Positions 18,645 to 26,189 of a stretch of 64,000 bases of DNA are shown here, in pieces. Every line of letters begins with the position of its first letter. The first letter of the stretch is position 1. A model generated the notes under the pieces. That model was not told the DNA's origin. It made no database searches and was given only the letters and a program-made list of their open reading frames with translations. A program made the position numbers and the translations under genes. This stretch comes from Pseudomonadota bacterium (GTDB lineage: Bacteria; Myxococcota_A; Polyangia; Polyangiales; Polyangiaceae): contig JAEYWK010000179.1 of assembly GCA_023431345.1 (NCBI GenBank), positions 15,242-79,241 of the forward strand, given 5' to 3'.

Positions 18645-19562
18645 ATGCGCTTGGCCGTCTCCGTGGATCTCGACGAGATCTCTCACTATCAGCGCATTCA
18701 CGGAGAAGCCGCTCGACCCACGTGCGACAGCCCGCTCTATGGGAGGGCGGTAAGGCGCATCGCCGACTGGGCGAGTCAACGCCGGCTACCGTTGACTTGG
18801 TTCGTGGTGGGCCAAGATCTTCTGAGGCGAGAGGCCGCCGCCACTCTCTCGCTACTAGCGAGAGCGGGCGATGAGCTGGGATGCCACTCGTATTCCCACC
18901 ACTACGACTTGACACGACGCCCGGCGAGCGAGATGCGCGAAGAAGTGTCGCGCGCGGTGACGGCGATGAGGCAGCTCACAGGGGCCGTAGCCACCGGCTT
19001 CCGCGCGCCCGGATACGTCGTGACGGATACGCTGCTGGATATTTTGCGGGAGTGTGGGCTGGCTTATGACTCTTCGGTGTTTCCTTGTCCGGCTTATTAC
19101 GCGGTGAAGGCGGGGGCGATCGCGGGGATGCAGGCGCGGGGGCGGGTGTCGCGATCGATCGTGGACGTGCCGGAGGTGCTGCGGGCGCCGGCGGTGCCGT
19201 ACCGGGTGGGGCGACCTTATTGGTTTCGGGGCACGGGGATTTTGGAGATTCCGATCCAGGTGACGCGGCGGGCTCGGTTGCCGTTCATCGGAACGGCGCT
19301 GACGATGGCGGGGGCGATGGGGGCGCGGCTGTTGGCGCAGGGCGTGGTGGGGGAGCCGTTCGTCAATTTGGAGCTGCACGGCATCGACGCGCTCGACGTG
19401 GACGATGGGCTCCAGGAGCTCGGCAAGAAGCAGCGCGATTTGCGCATCCCCTGGATGAAGAAGTTGGACGCCATCGACGCGGCCGTCGGGCTCTTGCGCT
19501 CGAAGGGCTACGTTGGCGTGCGCATGGATGAGCTCGCGGCCGCCGCGCGCGCGACGGCGTGA
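18645..19562 (+). CDS. Polysaccharide deacetylase (NodB-homology, CE4)
   Basis: The 305-residue protein has the CE4 layout. RLAVSVDLDEIS carries the metal-site aspartates, GDELGCHSYSHHYDLT the His-x-x-x-His metal ligands, and TGFRAPGYVV the R-x-P motif. NLELHGIDALD near residue 240 supplies the late histidine. It likely removes acetyl groups from the amino sugars of the exported polysaccharide. No secretion signal is apparent, so it may act in the cytoplasm or be exported by another route. Codons between about 19,030 and 19,375 end in G almost throughout, unlike the rest of the gene, which may mark a recombination tract. Confidence 0.88.
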   Translation: MRLAVSVDLDEISHYQRIHGEAARPTCDSPLYGRAVRRIADWASQRRLPLTWFVVGQDLLRREAAATLSLLARAGDELGCHSYSHHYDLTRRPASEMREEVSRAVTAMRQLTGAVATGFRAPGYVVTDTLLDILRECGLAYDSSVFPCPAYYAVKAGAIAGMQARGRVSRSIVDVPEVLRAPAVPYRVGRPYWFRGTGILEIPIQVTRRARLPFIGTALTMAGAMGARLLAQGVVGEPFVNLELHGIDALDVDDGLQELGKKQRDLRIPWMKKLDAIDAAVGLLRSKGYVGVRMDELAAAARATA

Positions 19563-19563
19563 C

Positions 19564-20544
19564 TCAGGCGGGCTTGCCGACGGCCTGCACGTACCAGTCG
19601 AAGAAGCGGCGCGAGCCTTCTGCGATGCTGACCTTCGGATCGTAGTCGAGCAGCTTTCGCGCTTTGCTGATGTCGGCGTAGGTGTAGCTGACATCGGCGC
19701 GCATCATCGGCTCCGAGGTGACGGGGGCACGGCCGCCCGCCAGCTTCTCGAGGTCGCCCACGAAGTCAGCCAGCAACACGGGCTCGCCGCGGCCGATGTT
19801 GATGATCTCGTAGCCCAGCCGGCGATCGGTCGCGGCGACGACGCCCTGAACGATGTCGGAGACGAAGGTCCAGTCGCGGTACATCTGGCCGCCGTTGTAG
19901 AGCGGCATGGATTGGCCGGAGCGGATGGCGTCCAAGATCTTGTACGCGAGCATGTCGGGGCGGCCGCGGGGGCCGTAGACCGTGAAGAAGCGGAGCGCGA
20001 TGAAATCGGTGCCGTGAATGTGGTGGTACGAGTGCCCGAGCAGCTCGGCGCCGCGCTTGCTGGCGGGGTAGGGCGCGAGCGGGCGATCCGCCGAGTCGGT
20101 CTCGATGAACGGCACCTGCTTGGTGTTGCCGTACGCGGACGAGGTCGACGCCAGCACGAAATTCGCGTTGCCGTGCTCGCGCGCCGCGTCGAGCAGGTTG
20201 AGCGTGCCGGTCAGGTTGACGTCGTAGTAGAGCCAGGGATCTTCGACGGACACGCGTACGCCCGCCATGGCCGCGAGGTGGGCGACGGCGGTGAAGCGGT
20301 GCTGGGCGAACAGCTCGCGCACCCGGGTGCGGTCGCGGATGTCGCCTTCCACGAAGGTGAAGCGCTCGCTCGCCCCGGGAATCTTGGAGATCTCCTCGAG
20401 GTTGGCGCGCTTGCGCGCTGGATCGTAGTAATCGTTGAGGTTGTCGAGGCCGACCACGCGATCGCCACGCTCGAGCAGCGTGCAGGTCGTGTGGCTACCA
20501 ATGAAGCCCGCGGCTCCCGTCACCAGGATGGTCTTACCCGTCAC
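19564..20544 (-). CDS. NAD-dependent epimerase, UDP-glucuronate 4-epimerase-like
   Basis: A 326-residue extended SDR enzyme. It has the cofactor motif TGAAGFIGSH, then LDNLNDYYDPARKRANL, which is the UDP-glucuronate epimerase version of this region. HLAAMAGVRVSVEDPWLYYDVN follows in pieces, with STSSAYG and YPASK as the Ser/Tyr/Lys catalytic set. LRFFTVYGPRGRPDM matches the same subfamily. It would convert UDP-glucuronate to UDP-galacturonate for the polysaccharide. It is convergent with the deacetylase, with one base between their stops. GTG is used as start. It closes the right end of the polysaccharide locus. Confidence 0.9.
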   Translation of the reverse strand: MTGKTILVTGAAGFIGSHTTCTLLERGDRVVGLDNLNDYYDPARKRANLEEISKIPGASERFTFVEGDIRDRTRVRELFAQHRFTAVAHLAAMAGVRVSVEDPWLYYDVNLTGTLNLLDAAREHGNANFVLASTSSAYGNTKQVPFIETDSADRPLAPYPASKRGAELLGHSYHHIHGTDFIALRFFTVYGPRGRPDMLAYKILDAIRSGQSMPLYNGGQMYRDWTFVSDIVQGVVAATDRRLGYEIINIGRGEPVLLADFVGDLEKLAGGRAPVTSEPMMRADVSYTYADISKARKLLDYDPKVSIAEGSRRFFDWYVQAVGKPA

Positions 20545-20664
20545 GCCGCGCAGACTACACCTAACCCGGGCTGACGGGGCAGCTGCGAGATCAGGCCAGT
20601 CATCACCCCACGCGGGCTGAGCGGGGGGCCGGACGCGGCGACCGTCGCCCAGGTTCGGGTCGCC

Positions 20665-21465
20665 TCAGCCTGGCTCGGCCGGCTGCTCGCGTTGTTTGTC
20701 GTGCTCTTGGAGCAGGCGTTCGGTGGCGATGCCGCTGGAGTCGAGGAACTCGCGCACGACCTCGTTCGTGCCCTCGGCGAGCTCGCGGGGGGTGCCGGAG
20801 GCCGCCATGCGGCCCTTGGAGAGCACGAAGATGCGATCGGCGATGTGGAGGGCGCCGGCCATGTCGTGCGAGATGACGACGCTGGTAACGCCGAAGCGGT
20901 CGCGCGTCTCGAGGATCATGTCGTCGACCATGCGGCTGGTGATCGGATCGAGGCCGCTCGTCGGCTCGTCGTACATCAGCACCTCGGGCTCGAGCATCAG
21001 CGCGCGCGCGAGGCCAACGCGCTTGCGCATACCGCCGGAGAGCTGGCTCGGAAAGCGCTCGTGCGTGCCCTCGAGGCCGAGCACCTTCAGCTTATCCAGC
21101 ACCTTTTCGCGGATCTCCTTGGCCTTGAGCTTGGTGTGCTCGCGCAGCGGGAACGCCACGTTGTCGAAGACGTTCATCGAATCGAGCAGGGCGGAATACT
21201 GGAAGACCATGCCGAATTTTCGGCGCGCCTCGTTGAGCTTGCGCTCGGACAGCGCGGCGATGTCGACACCGCCAACGACGACCTTGCCGCTGGTCGGCCG
21301 CTCGAGGCCGATCAGCACGCGCAGCAGCGTCGTCTTGCCCGCGCCGGAGCCGCCGATGATGACCGCGACCTCTCCGCGCTCCACCCGCATGTTGACGGAG
21401 GTGAGCACGACCGTCTCCCCGAAGCGCTTTTCCAGCTCTTCTACGAGGATTTGAGGGTCGGCCAT
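20665..21465 (-). CDS. mlaF: ABC transporter ATP-binding protein, MlaF family
   Basis: The 266-residue ATPase has Walker A GGSGAGKTT, Q-loop VFQYSALLDSMNVFDNVAFPL, signature LSGGMRKRVGLARAL, Walker B VLMYDEPTSGLDP and the switch histidine in ISHDMAG. The Q-loop text and signature are those of MlaF/MkL ATPases that power MCE-type lipid transport between inner and outer membrane. An open frame runs about 115 codons further upstream, but it overlaps the divergent gene and has no ABC sequence, so the ATG giving MADPQILVEELEKRFG is used. No MlaE permease or MlaD is adjacent, unusual for this family. A second MlaF-like gene lies near 60 kb. Confidence 0.85.
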   Translation of the reverse strand: MADPQILVEELEKRFGETVVLTSVNMRVERGEVAVIIGGSGAGKTTLLRVLIGLERPTSGKVVVGGVDIAALSERKLNEARRKFGMVFQYSALLDSMNVFDNVAFPLREHTKLKAKEIREKVLDKLKVLGLEGTHERFPSQLSGGMRKRVGLARALMLEPEVLMYDEPTSGLDPITSRMVDDMILETRDRFGVTSVVISHDMAGALHIADRIFVLSKGRMAASGTPRELAEGTNEVVREFLDSSGIATERLLQEHDKQREQPAEPG

Positions 21466-21561
21466 GCGGCTTTGGACGATAGCATTTTCCGGGATGAGCC
21501 AGACCGCTTGACGCGCGGCGGCTGGGCTCCGCATAACTTGCACCCAAGAGGAGCCGCGAGG

Positions 21562-21843
21562 ATGACGCAAGAACACTGGGCCGCGCTGGTTGAAGCTTCC
21601 GGAGCGAAGAAAGACGACAAGGGATTCCTGGCGCCGCCCGAGGGCAAGCTGCTCACGCTGTACATCTCGTCGGGCAGCGCGACGCTCAGCGTGCAGCGCA
21701 TCGAGGCAGTTCGCCTCGAGCAAGGCCTCGTGCACGCGCGCACCAAGAAGGGTGAGCTGTTCGTGCTCGCGCTGCAGGACATATTCGCTGGCGCCGTCGA
21801 GGAGACGCAAGGGTCTTCGGCCCGCAAGGCGGGCTTCGTCTGA
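21562..21843 (+). CDS. Uncharacterised 93-aa protein in a chemosensory operon
   Basis: The family is not recognised. The start is an ATG with an upstream purine-rich site (AAGAGGAG). The sequence has alternating hydrophobic residues (LLTLYISSGSATLSVQRIEAVRLE) that look like a small beta-sheet domain. There is no signal peptide, transmembrane segment or cysteine. It ends ten bases before the cheW start and cheR overlaps cheW, so the three genes probably form one transcript. That context suggests an adaptor or regulator of a chemosensory pathway, but nothing in the sequence proves it. Confidence 0.6.
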   Translation: MTQEHWAALVEASGAKKDDKGFLAPPEGKLLTLYISSGSATLSVQRIEAVRLEQGLVHARTKKGELFVLALQDIFAGAVEETQGSSARKAGFV

Positions 21844-21853
21844 GAGGAGAGTC

Positions 21854-22330
21854 GTGGCCGAGGCGGGCGTGATTTGCGTCGCGGTCTCCGGCGGCGTCTA
21901 CGGCATCGCCGTCGACGAGGTGCAGGAGGTGATCGGCTACCGCCCGCCCACTCGCGTATTTCACGCGCCGGCGGCGATGGCGGGCATCATGAGCCTGCGC
22001 GGGGAGGTGCTGCCGATCATCGATTTGGCGCAATTGCTCGGCGCTTCTGGCGAGCTGGTGGCGAGTGAGCCGGCTGACCCGCGCGTGGTGGTGGTGCGCG
22101 AGCGAGCTGCGGCGCGGCGGCGCGTCGGGCTGAAGGTCGACGCGCTGCTCGGCATGCGGGATTTTTCGAGCGCGCACCGCGTCGAGGTGCCGACCGCGAT
22201 CGCTGCGCGGCTGGGGGACTTGGTGACGGGCGTGGTGAGCGAGCCGGCCCCGGCCTTCGCGCTGTTGTCCGTGGCAGGCATCTTGAATGCGCCACCGCTC
22301 CGCGAGCTGTCGGGAGCTTTCGTTGGATGA
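21854..22330 (+). CDS. cheW: CheW-type chemosensory coupling protein
   Basis: The 158-residue protein is a single CheW domain, which links chemoreceptors to the CheA kinase. ICVAVSGGVYGIAVDEVQEVIGY is the first strand pair (seen as VSGGVYGIAVDEVQEV), and AAMAGIMSLRGEVLPIIDLAQLLG is the central receptor/kinase-binding motif of the family. VGLKVDALLGMRDF and LVTGVVSE are later family features. GTG start with the upstream site GAGAGGAGA. The stop overlaps the likely TTG start of cheR. No CheA, receptor or CheB is encoded nearby, so its partners must be elsewhere. Confidence 0.88.
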   Translation: MAEAGVICVAVSGGVYGIAVDEVQEVIGYRPPTRVFHAPAAMAGIMSLRGEVLPIIDLAQLLGASGELVASEPADPRVVVVRERAAARRRVGLKVDALLGMRDFSSAHRVEVPTAIAARLGDLVTGVVSEPAPAFALLSVAGILNAPPLRELSGAFVG

Positions 22331-23153
22331 GCGGCTCCCGCCAGATTTGATGCGCATCGTGGCGCTGCTCGAGGAGCGCCACGGGGTCGGGATGAGGGGA
22401 ACGGCGCTGCCGCGCTGGCTCGAGCAGCGGCTGACTCGCGCCGTGCGGGCGCTGGCGGCGTCGCGCGGCGTGGATGTGGCTCAGCTGCTCGCGGTTTTGC
22501 GCGTCGAGCCGGAGCTGGTGGTGGAGCTGGCCAACGCGCTCCGCGTGGGAGAAACGCGCTTCTACCGCGACGCCGCCCAGTGGGAGGCGCTGCGCGCGGC
22601 GGTGCTCCCGGGTGTGTTCGCGCGCTGCTCGCCGCAGCAGCGCGTCACGGTCTTGTCTGCGGGCTGCTCCACGGGTGAAGAGGCGTGGACGCTCGGCATG
22701 CTGCTGGCGGAGGCGTCTGCGCGCGCGGGGAGCGGCCTTCCGCCGCGCGTCGTCGGCGTCGATCGCAGCGAGGCGGCGCTGGTGACGGCGCGGGCCGGCG
22801 TGTACGACGCGGCTGGCCAGCGCCAGCTGCCGCGCGAGCTCGCGCAGCGCTTCCTCGAGCCGTCGGTCGACGGCAGCTTCGAGATCGTGAGTGAGCTGCG
22901 CGAGCTCGTGACCTTTCAATGCCGCGATCTCGCGCGCGGGCTGCCGCCTGGTCGCTACGCGCTGATCGTCTGCAAAAACGTGCTCATCTACTTCGGCGAG
23001 CAGGCGCAAGCGCGTCTCATTCATCAGCTCTCTCGCGCGCTCACGGAAGACGGCGTGCTGCTGGTCGCGCGCAGCGAAGTCCCGCTCGTGCGCGCGCTCG
23101 GCGTCCCTGCCTTCGAAGTCGTGCCGGGAGTTACGGCTTTCCGGGCGCCATGA
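22323..23153 (+). CDS. cheR: CheR-type chemoreceptor methyltransferase
   Basis: This enzyme methylates receptor glutamates using SAM. NALRVGETRFYRDAAQWEAL is the typical junction between the helical N-terminal and the catalytic domain. VLSAGCSTGEEAWTLGMLL is the SAM-binding glycine loop, and LIVCKNVLIYF is the conserved CheR signature. The start is uncertain. A TTG overlapping the cheW stop gives 276 residues and is preferred for coupling; an upstream ATG at 22,287 and an ATG at 22,350 are alternatives. With cheW and the 93-aa gene it forms a partial chemosensory operon lacking kinase and receptor. Confidence 0.88.
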   Translation: MDERLPPDLMRIVALLEERHGVGMRGTALPRWLEQRLTRAVRALAASRGVDVAQLLAVLRVEPELVVELANALRVGETRFYRDAAQWEALRAAVLPGVFARCSPQQRVTVLSAGCSTGEEAWTLGMLLAEASARAGSGLPPRVVGVDRSEAALVTARAGVYDAAGQRQLPRELAQRFLEPSVDGSFEIVSELRELVTFQCRDLARGLPPGRYALIVCKNVLIYFGEQAQARLIHQLSRALTEDGVLLVARSEVPLVRALGVPAFEVVPGVTAFRAP

Positions 23154-23170
23154 GCCAGAAATGGTCGGGG

Positions 23171-23263
23171 GGAATGCAACAGGGAGGACGCGAGGCGAGG
23201 AGGGGGACGAAGGCAGTCGGTGATGAGAGGGGAGGGGAACAGGAAGGGTGGAAGGGTGGAAGG
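23171..23263 (+). repeat. Purine-rich repeat, left copy beside GxxExxY gene
   Basis: A purine-rich tract between cheR and the convergent GxxExxY gene. It holds GGAATGCAACAGGGA at its left end and AACAGGAAGGGTGGAAGG at 23,238-23,255, followed by a further partial copy. Similar text occurs inverted at 23,636-23,667 and in direct orientation at 46,854 and 47,496. The function is unknown. Confidence 0.6.
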
Positions 23264-23266
23264 GGG

Positions 23267-23665
23267 TTATCTGAGCGAGAGGCGGCGGAGGCCTCGGCGC
23301 AGCGATTCGGAGTGGAAATTGACGAGGAGGCCAGCGGGTAGTCCCGTGAGCTTGAGGTAGGTGACGACTTGAGCGAGATGAACCGGCAAGATGACTTCGA
23401 CTGCCTTCAGCTCGACGATCAGCTGGCGTTCCACCACGAAGTCGATGCGGTATCGACAATCAAGCTCGATACCGCGGTAGCGCACCGGCAAAGGGACTTG
23501 CCTGGTAAAGCTCAACGCCTGCAACGCGAGCTCATGCGCGAGGCAAGCTTCATAAGCTGACTCGAGCAGCCCCGGCCCCAGCTCCTTGTGCACCCGGATG
23601 CACGCGCCGATGACTCTTTCCGAGCAGTCCCCAAACCTTCCACCCTTCTTCCCTTCCTGTTGCAT
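23267..23665 (-). CDS. GxxExxY protein, PD-(D/E)XK nuclease-like
   Basis: The 132-residue protein carries the name-giving motif GLLESAY within ELGPGLLESAYEACLAHEL, then a nuclease-like core. YRIDFVVERQLIVELKAVE provides D, then E-x-K, in PD-(D/E)XK spacing. The family is widespread and of unproven function. The ATG start and first residues (MQQEGKKGG) are themselves encoded inside an inverted purine-rich repeat, and a matching repeat lies just beyond the stop. A longer frame exists upstream but overlaps thiG antisense. Its repeat-bounded position suggests a small mobile or repeat-associated cassette rather than a partner of its neighbours. Confidence 0.82.
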   Translation of the reverse strand: MQQEGKKGGRFGDCSERVIGACIRVHKELGPGLLESAYEACLAHELALQALSFTRQVPLPVRYRGIELDCRYRIDFVVERQLIVELKAVEVILPVHLAQVVTYLKLTGLPAGLLVNFHSESLRRGLRRLSLR

Positions 23666-23667
23666 CC
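23636..23667 (-). repeat. Purine-rich repeat, right inverted copy containing the GxxExxY start codon
   Basis: On the minus strand this reads GGATGCAACAGGAAGGGAAG and continues AAGGGTGGAAGG. It is the inverted counterpart of the tract beyond the stop of the same gene. It includes the ATG and supplies the first lysine/glycine-rich residues of the protein. Confidence 0.6.
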
Positions 23668-23759
23668 TGCTCGTTCGGACAGTCGCGGGCGCCGGTTGCG
23701 GGTTGCGCGACCCAGGCTGGGTTGCCGCGGGGGGCGGGAAGGGGTAGCCAGGCGAGAGG

Positions 23760-24539
23760 ATGTCGCAGACGGATGCGTTGAAGGTTGGATCATTTAGCTT
23801 CGGATCGCGGCTGATCGTCGGCACCGGCAAGTACAAGGACGTGGCCGAAACGCGCGCGGCGCTCGAGGCGGCGGGGGCCGAGATGATCACGGTGGCGCTG
23901 CGGCGGGTCGACTTGAAAGACCGCGCGGCGGGGTCGCTGATGAGCCTGCTCTTGGAGAAGCGCTGGACGCTGCTGCCCAACACCGCGGGCTGTTACACGG
24001 CAGACGAGGCCGTGCGCACGCTGCGGCTCGCGCGTGAGCTCGGCATCGGCGAGATCGTCAAGCTCGAGGTCATCGGCGATCCGAAGACGCTCTATCCCGA
24101 CAACGAGCAGACGCTCGAAGCGGCCAAGCTGCTCGTCAAAGAGGGCTTCACGGTGCTGCCGTACTGCATCGATGATCCGATCATCTGCAAGAAGCTGGCA
24201 GACGTCGGCTGCGCCGCCGTGATGCCGCTGGCCGCGCCGATCGGCTCGGGCCTCGGCATCCGTAACCCCTACAATTTGCGCATCATCCTCGAGAACAGCA
24301 CGGTGCCCGTGATCGTCGACGCGGGCGTCGGCACCGCGAGCGACGCCGCCATCGCGATGGAGCTCGGCTGCGACGGCATCTTGATGAACACCGCCATCGC
24401 CGGCGCCAAGCACCCGGTGCTGATGGCTGAAGCGATGCGCGAGGCGGTCAGCGCGGGCCGCAAGGCGTTCTTGGCGGGGCGCATGCCGAAGCGGCTGTAC
24501 GCGAACGCCTCGAGCCCCGAAGCTGGGCTCATCGAGTAA
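23760..24539 (+). CDS. thiG: Thiazole synthase ThiG
   Basis: ThiG condenses deoxyxylulose 5-phosphate, a glycine imine and ThiS-thiocarboxylate into the thiazole phosphate of thiamine. The 259-residue length is normal for the family. Recognised segments are IVGTGKYKDVAETRAALEA, PNTAGCYTADEAVRTLRLA, VKLEVIGDPKTLYPD, MPLAAPIGSGLGIRNP and VDAGVGTASDAAIAMELGCD, together giving the TIM-barrel phosphate and Schiff-base sites. ATG start. It precedes an MFS gene by six bases, then vanZ-like and thiE, so a thiamine transcription unit is plausible. No TPP riboswitch was seen in the 94 bases upstream. Confidence 0.95.
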   Translation: MSQTDALKVGSFSFGSRLIVGTGKYKDVAETRAALEAAGAEMITVALRRVDLKDRAAGSLMSLLLEKRWTLLPNTAGCYTADEAVRTLRLARELGIGEIVKLEVIGDPKTLYPDNEQTLEAAKLLVKEGFTVLPYCIDDPIICKKLADVGCAAVMPLAAPIGSGLGIRNPYNLRIILENSTVPVIVDAGVGTASDAAIAMELGCDGILMNTAIAGAKHPVLMAEAMREAVSAGRKAFLAGRMPKRLYANASSPEAGLIE

Positions 24540-24545
24540 GGCGCC

Positions 24546-25772
24546 GTGAAGCCCACGTTCACCCGCTATCAAAAGCGGCTCTTCGTCTTCCTCAGCGTCG
24601 CGAATTTCTTCGAAGGTTATGATTTCTTCGCGATAACGCAGCTGCTGCCGAGCCTGCGCGAGACCTACGGGCTCTCACCCCGCGAGGGAACGTGGCTGAT
24701 CACGCTGATCAACCTCGGCACCATCTTGGCGTACCTGATGGTGCGCAAAGCCGACAAATGGGGGAGAAAGCGCGTCCTCTCCGTCACGATCGCGGGCTAC
24801 GCGCTGTTCACCTTTTTGTCCGCTTGGGCGCCGAACGCGGTCGTCTTCGGTTTGCTGCAGATGGTGGCGCGCATCTTTCTGATCGGCGAGTGGGCGATCA
24901 GCATGGTGGTGGCGGCGGAGGAGTTTCCGGCCGAGCGCCGCGGCACGGTGATCGGGGTCGTGAGCGCGGCTGCTGGCTTCGGCTCGATCGTGTGCGCGGG
25001 CGTCGTGCCGCTGCTGCTCCAGACCCCTCTCGGCTGGCGCACCGTGTATTTGGTGGGCGTGGTGCCGCTCGTGCTCATGATGTACGCGCGGCGCGAGCTG
25101 AAAGAGACGGAGCGCTTCGCGCAGAGCGCGGCGCCGCAGGCGGAGGCCGCCCCCCTCACCGCGATCTTACGCGGGCCCCACCGCCGCCGCGTGCTCGAGC
25201 TCGGCGCCATCTGGTTTCTCACTTACATCTGCACCAACAACGCGGTCACGTTCTGGAAAGAGTTCGCGCTCGCGGAGCGCGCTCTGTCGCACGGCCAAAT
25301 CGGCCTGATCATGACGGTCGCCGCGCTCGTCTCGATGCCGCTCGTGTTCTTCGCGGGCCGCCTACTCGACGCGATCGGGCGAAAGCGCGGCGCCGCCGTC
25401 ATCTACGCCGCGACGATCTTGGGTGTGCTCGGCGGCTACAGCTTCACCGGGATACCGGCGCTGATGCTGTCGATGACGGTCGGCATCTTCGGAATCAACT
25501 CCACGCTAACGGTGTTGAATGCTCTCATGACGGAGCTGTTCCCGACCGAAGCGCGCGGCAACGCCGCCGCCTGGTCGAACAACATCATCGGCCGGGTCGG
25601 CTACGTGCTGTCGCCGCTGGCCATCGGGCAGGTCGTCGAGCAGTACGGCTGGGCCTTGCCCCTGCGCGCGACCACGCTGTTCCCGCTCGTGGCCCTCTTG
25701 CTGCTGTTCGCCTGGTTGCCGGAGACGAACGGTCGCGAGCTCGAAGACACCTCACGCGCCCAGGAGGCCTGA
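24546..25772 (+). CDS. MFS transporter
   Basis: The 408-residue protein has about twelve transmembrane helices. Between helices 2 and 3 it shows RKADKWGRKRVLSV, the major-facilitator loop motif (DxxGRK/R type), and GRLLDAIGRKRGA repeats it in the second half. FFEGYDFFAI in helix 1, with an aspartate, resembles the aromatic-acid/sugar-porter branch. It starts at a GTG six bases after thiG and is followed by vanZ-like and thiE genes, so it may move a thiamine-related compound or precursor. That role is inferred only from position. Confidence 0.85.
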   Translation: MKPTFTRYQKRLFVFLSVANFFEGYDFFAITQLLPSLRETYGLSPREGTWLITLINLGTILAYLMVRKADKWGRKRVLSVTIAGYALFTFLSAWAPNAVVFGLLQMVARIFLIGEWAISMVVAAEEFPAERRGTVIGVVSAAAGFGSIVCAGVVPLLLQTPLGWRTVYLVGVVPLVLMMYARRELKETERFAQSAAPQAEAAPLTAILRGPHRRRVLELGAIWFLTYICTNNAVTFWKEFALAERALSHGQIGLIMTVAALVSMPLVFFAGRLLDAIGRKRGAAVIYAATILGVLGGYSFTGIPALMLSMTVGIFGINSTLTVLNALMTELFPTEARGNAAAWSNNIIGRVGYVLSPLAIGQVVEQYGWALPLRATTLFPLVALLLLFAWLPETNGRELEDTSRAQEA

Positions 25773-25775
25773 AGC

Positions 25776-26189
25776 ATGGCCACGCTTGCGCGGCTCTGGC
25801 AGCGGCGGTGCGGCTTCTGGGTGGACGTCGCGCCCGCGATCGTCTACCTCGGCGTGCTGTTCTGGGCGGGGCTTACGCCGCTGCAGCAGCTGCCAGGCCC
25901 TGATTTCGAGCTGGCCGACAAGGTTTGGCACCTGCTCGCGTTCGGTGGATTGGCTGGGCTAGCGGCGCGAGCGCTCGCGCACTGGGGGCGTTCGAGTGGG
26001 CGCGCGGCCATCGAGGCGGCGTTGTTTTCTGCCGCGCTCGGGGCGCTGCTCGAAGGGCTGCAGTCGTTGACTCCGTACCGTGCCGCCGAATGGGCGGACC
26101 TCGTGGCCGACGCGCTCGGGGCCTTGCTTGCCTATGGTGCGCTGCGCGCGCTCGCGCACGCAGCAGGGCCGGCTCGCGGTGCCCCGTGA
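25776..26189 (+). CDS. VanZ-like membrane protein
   Basis: The 137-residue protein has three or four hydrophobic segments. ADKVWHLLAFGGLAGLAARAL matches the D-K-x-x-H-x-x-x-F core of VanZ-like proteins (seen as DKVWHLLAF), and EGLQSLTPYRAAEWADLVADALGA is the later family signature. The molecular function of these small membrane proteins is not established; one member affects teicoplanin resistance. It starts three bases after the MFS stop, and its TGA overlaps the GTG of thiE. It therefore appears embedded in the thiamine unit, for which no functional link is known. Confidence 0.82.
   Translation: MATLARLWQRRCGFWVDVAPAIVYLGVLFWAGLTPLQQLPGPDFELADKVWHLLAFGGLAGLAARALAHWGRSSGRAAIEAALFSAALGALLEGLQSLTPYRAAEWADLVADALGALLAYGALRALAHAAGPARGAP

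Noticed and set aside
21466..21810. Longer MlaF start
   Set aside because: The extension is antisense to the 93-aa gene and lacks ABC sequence.
23666..23759. TPP riboswitch upstream of thiG
   Set aside because: The conserved CTGAGA and ACCTGATC-type blocks are absent.
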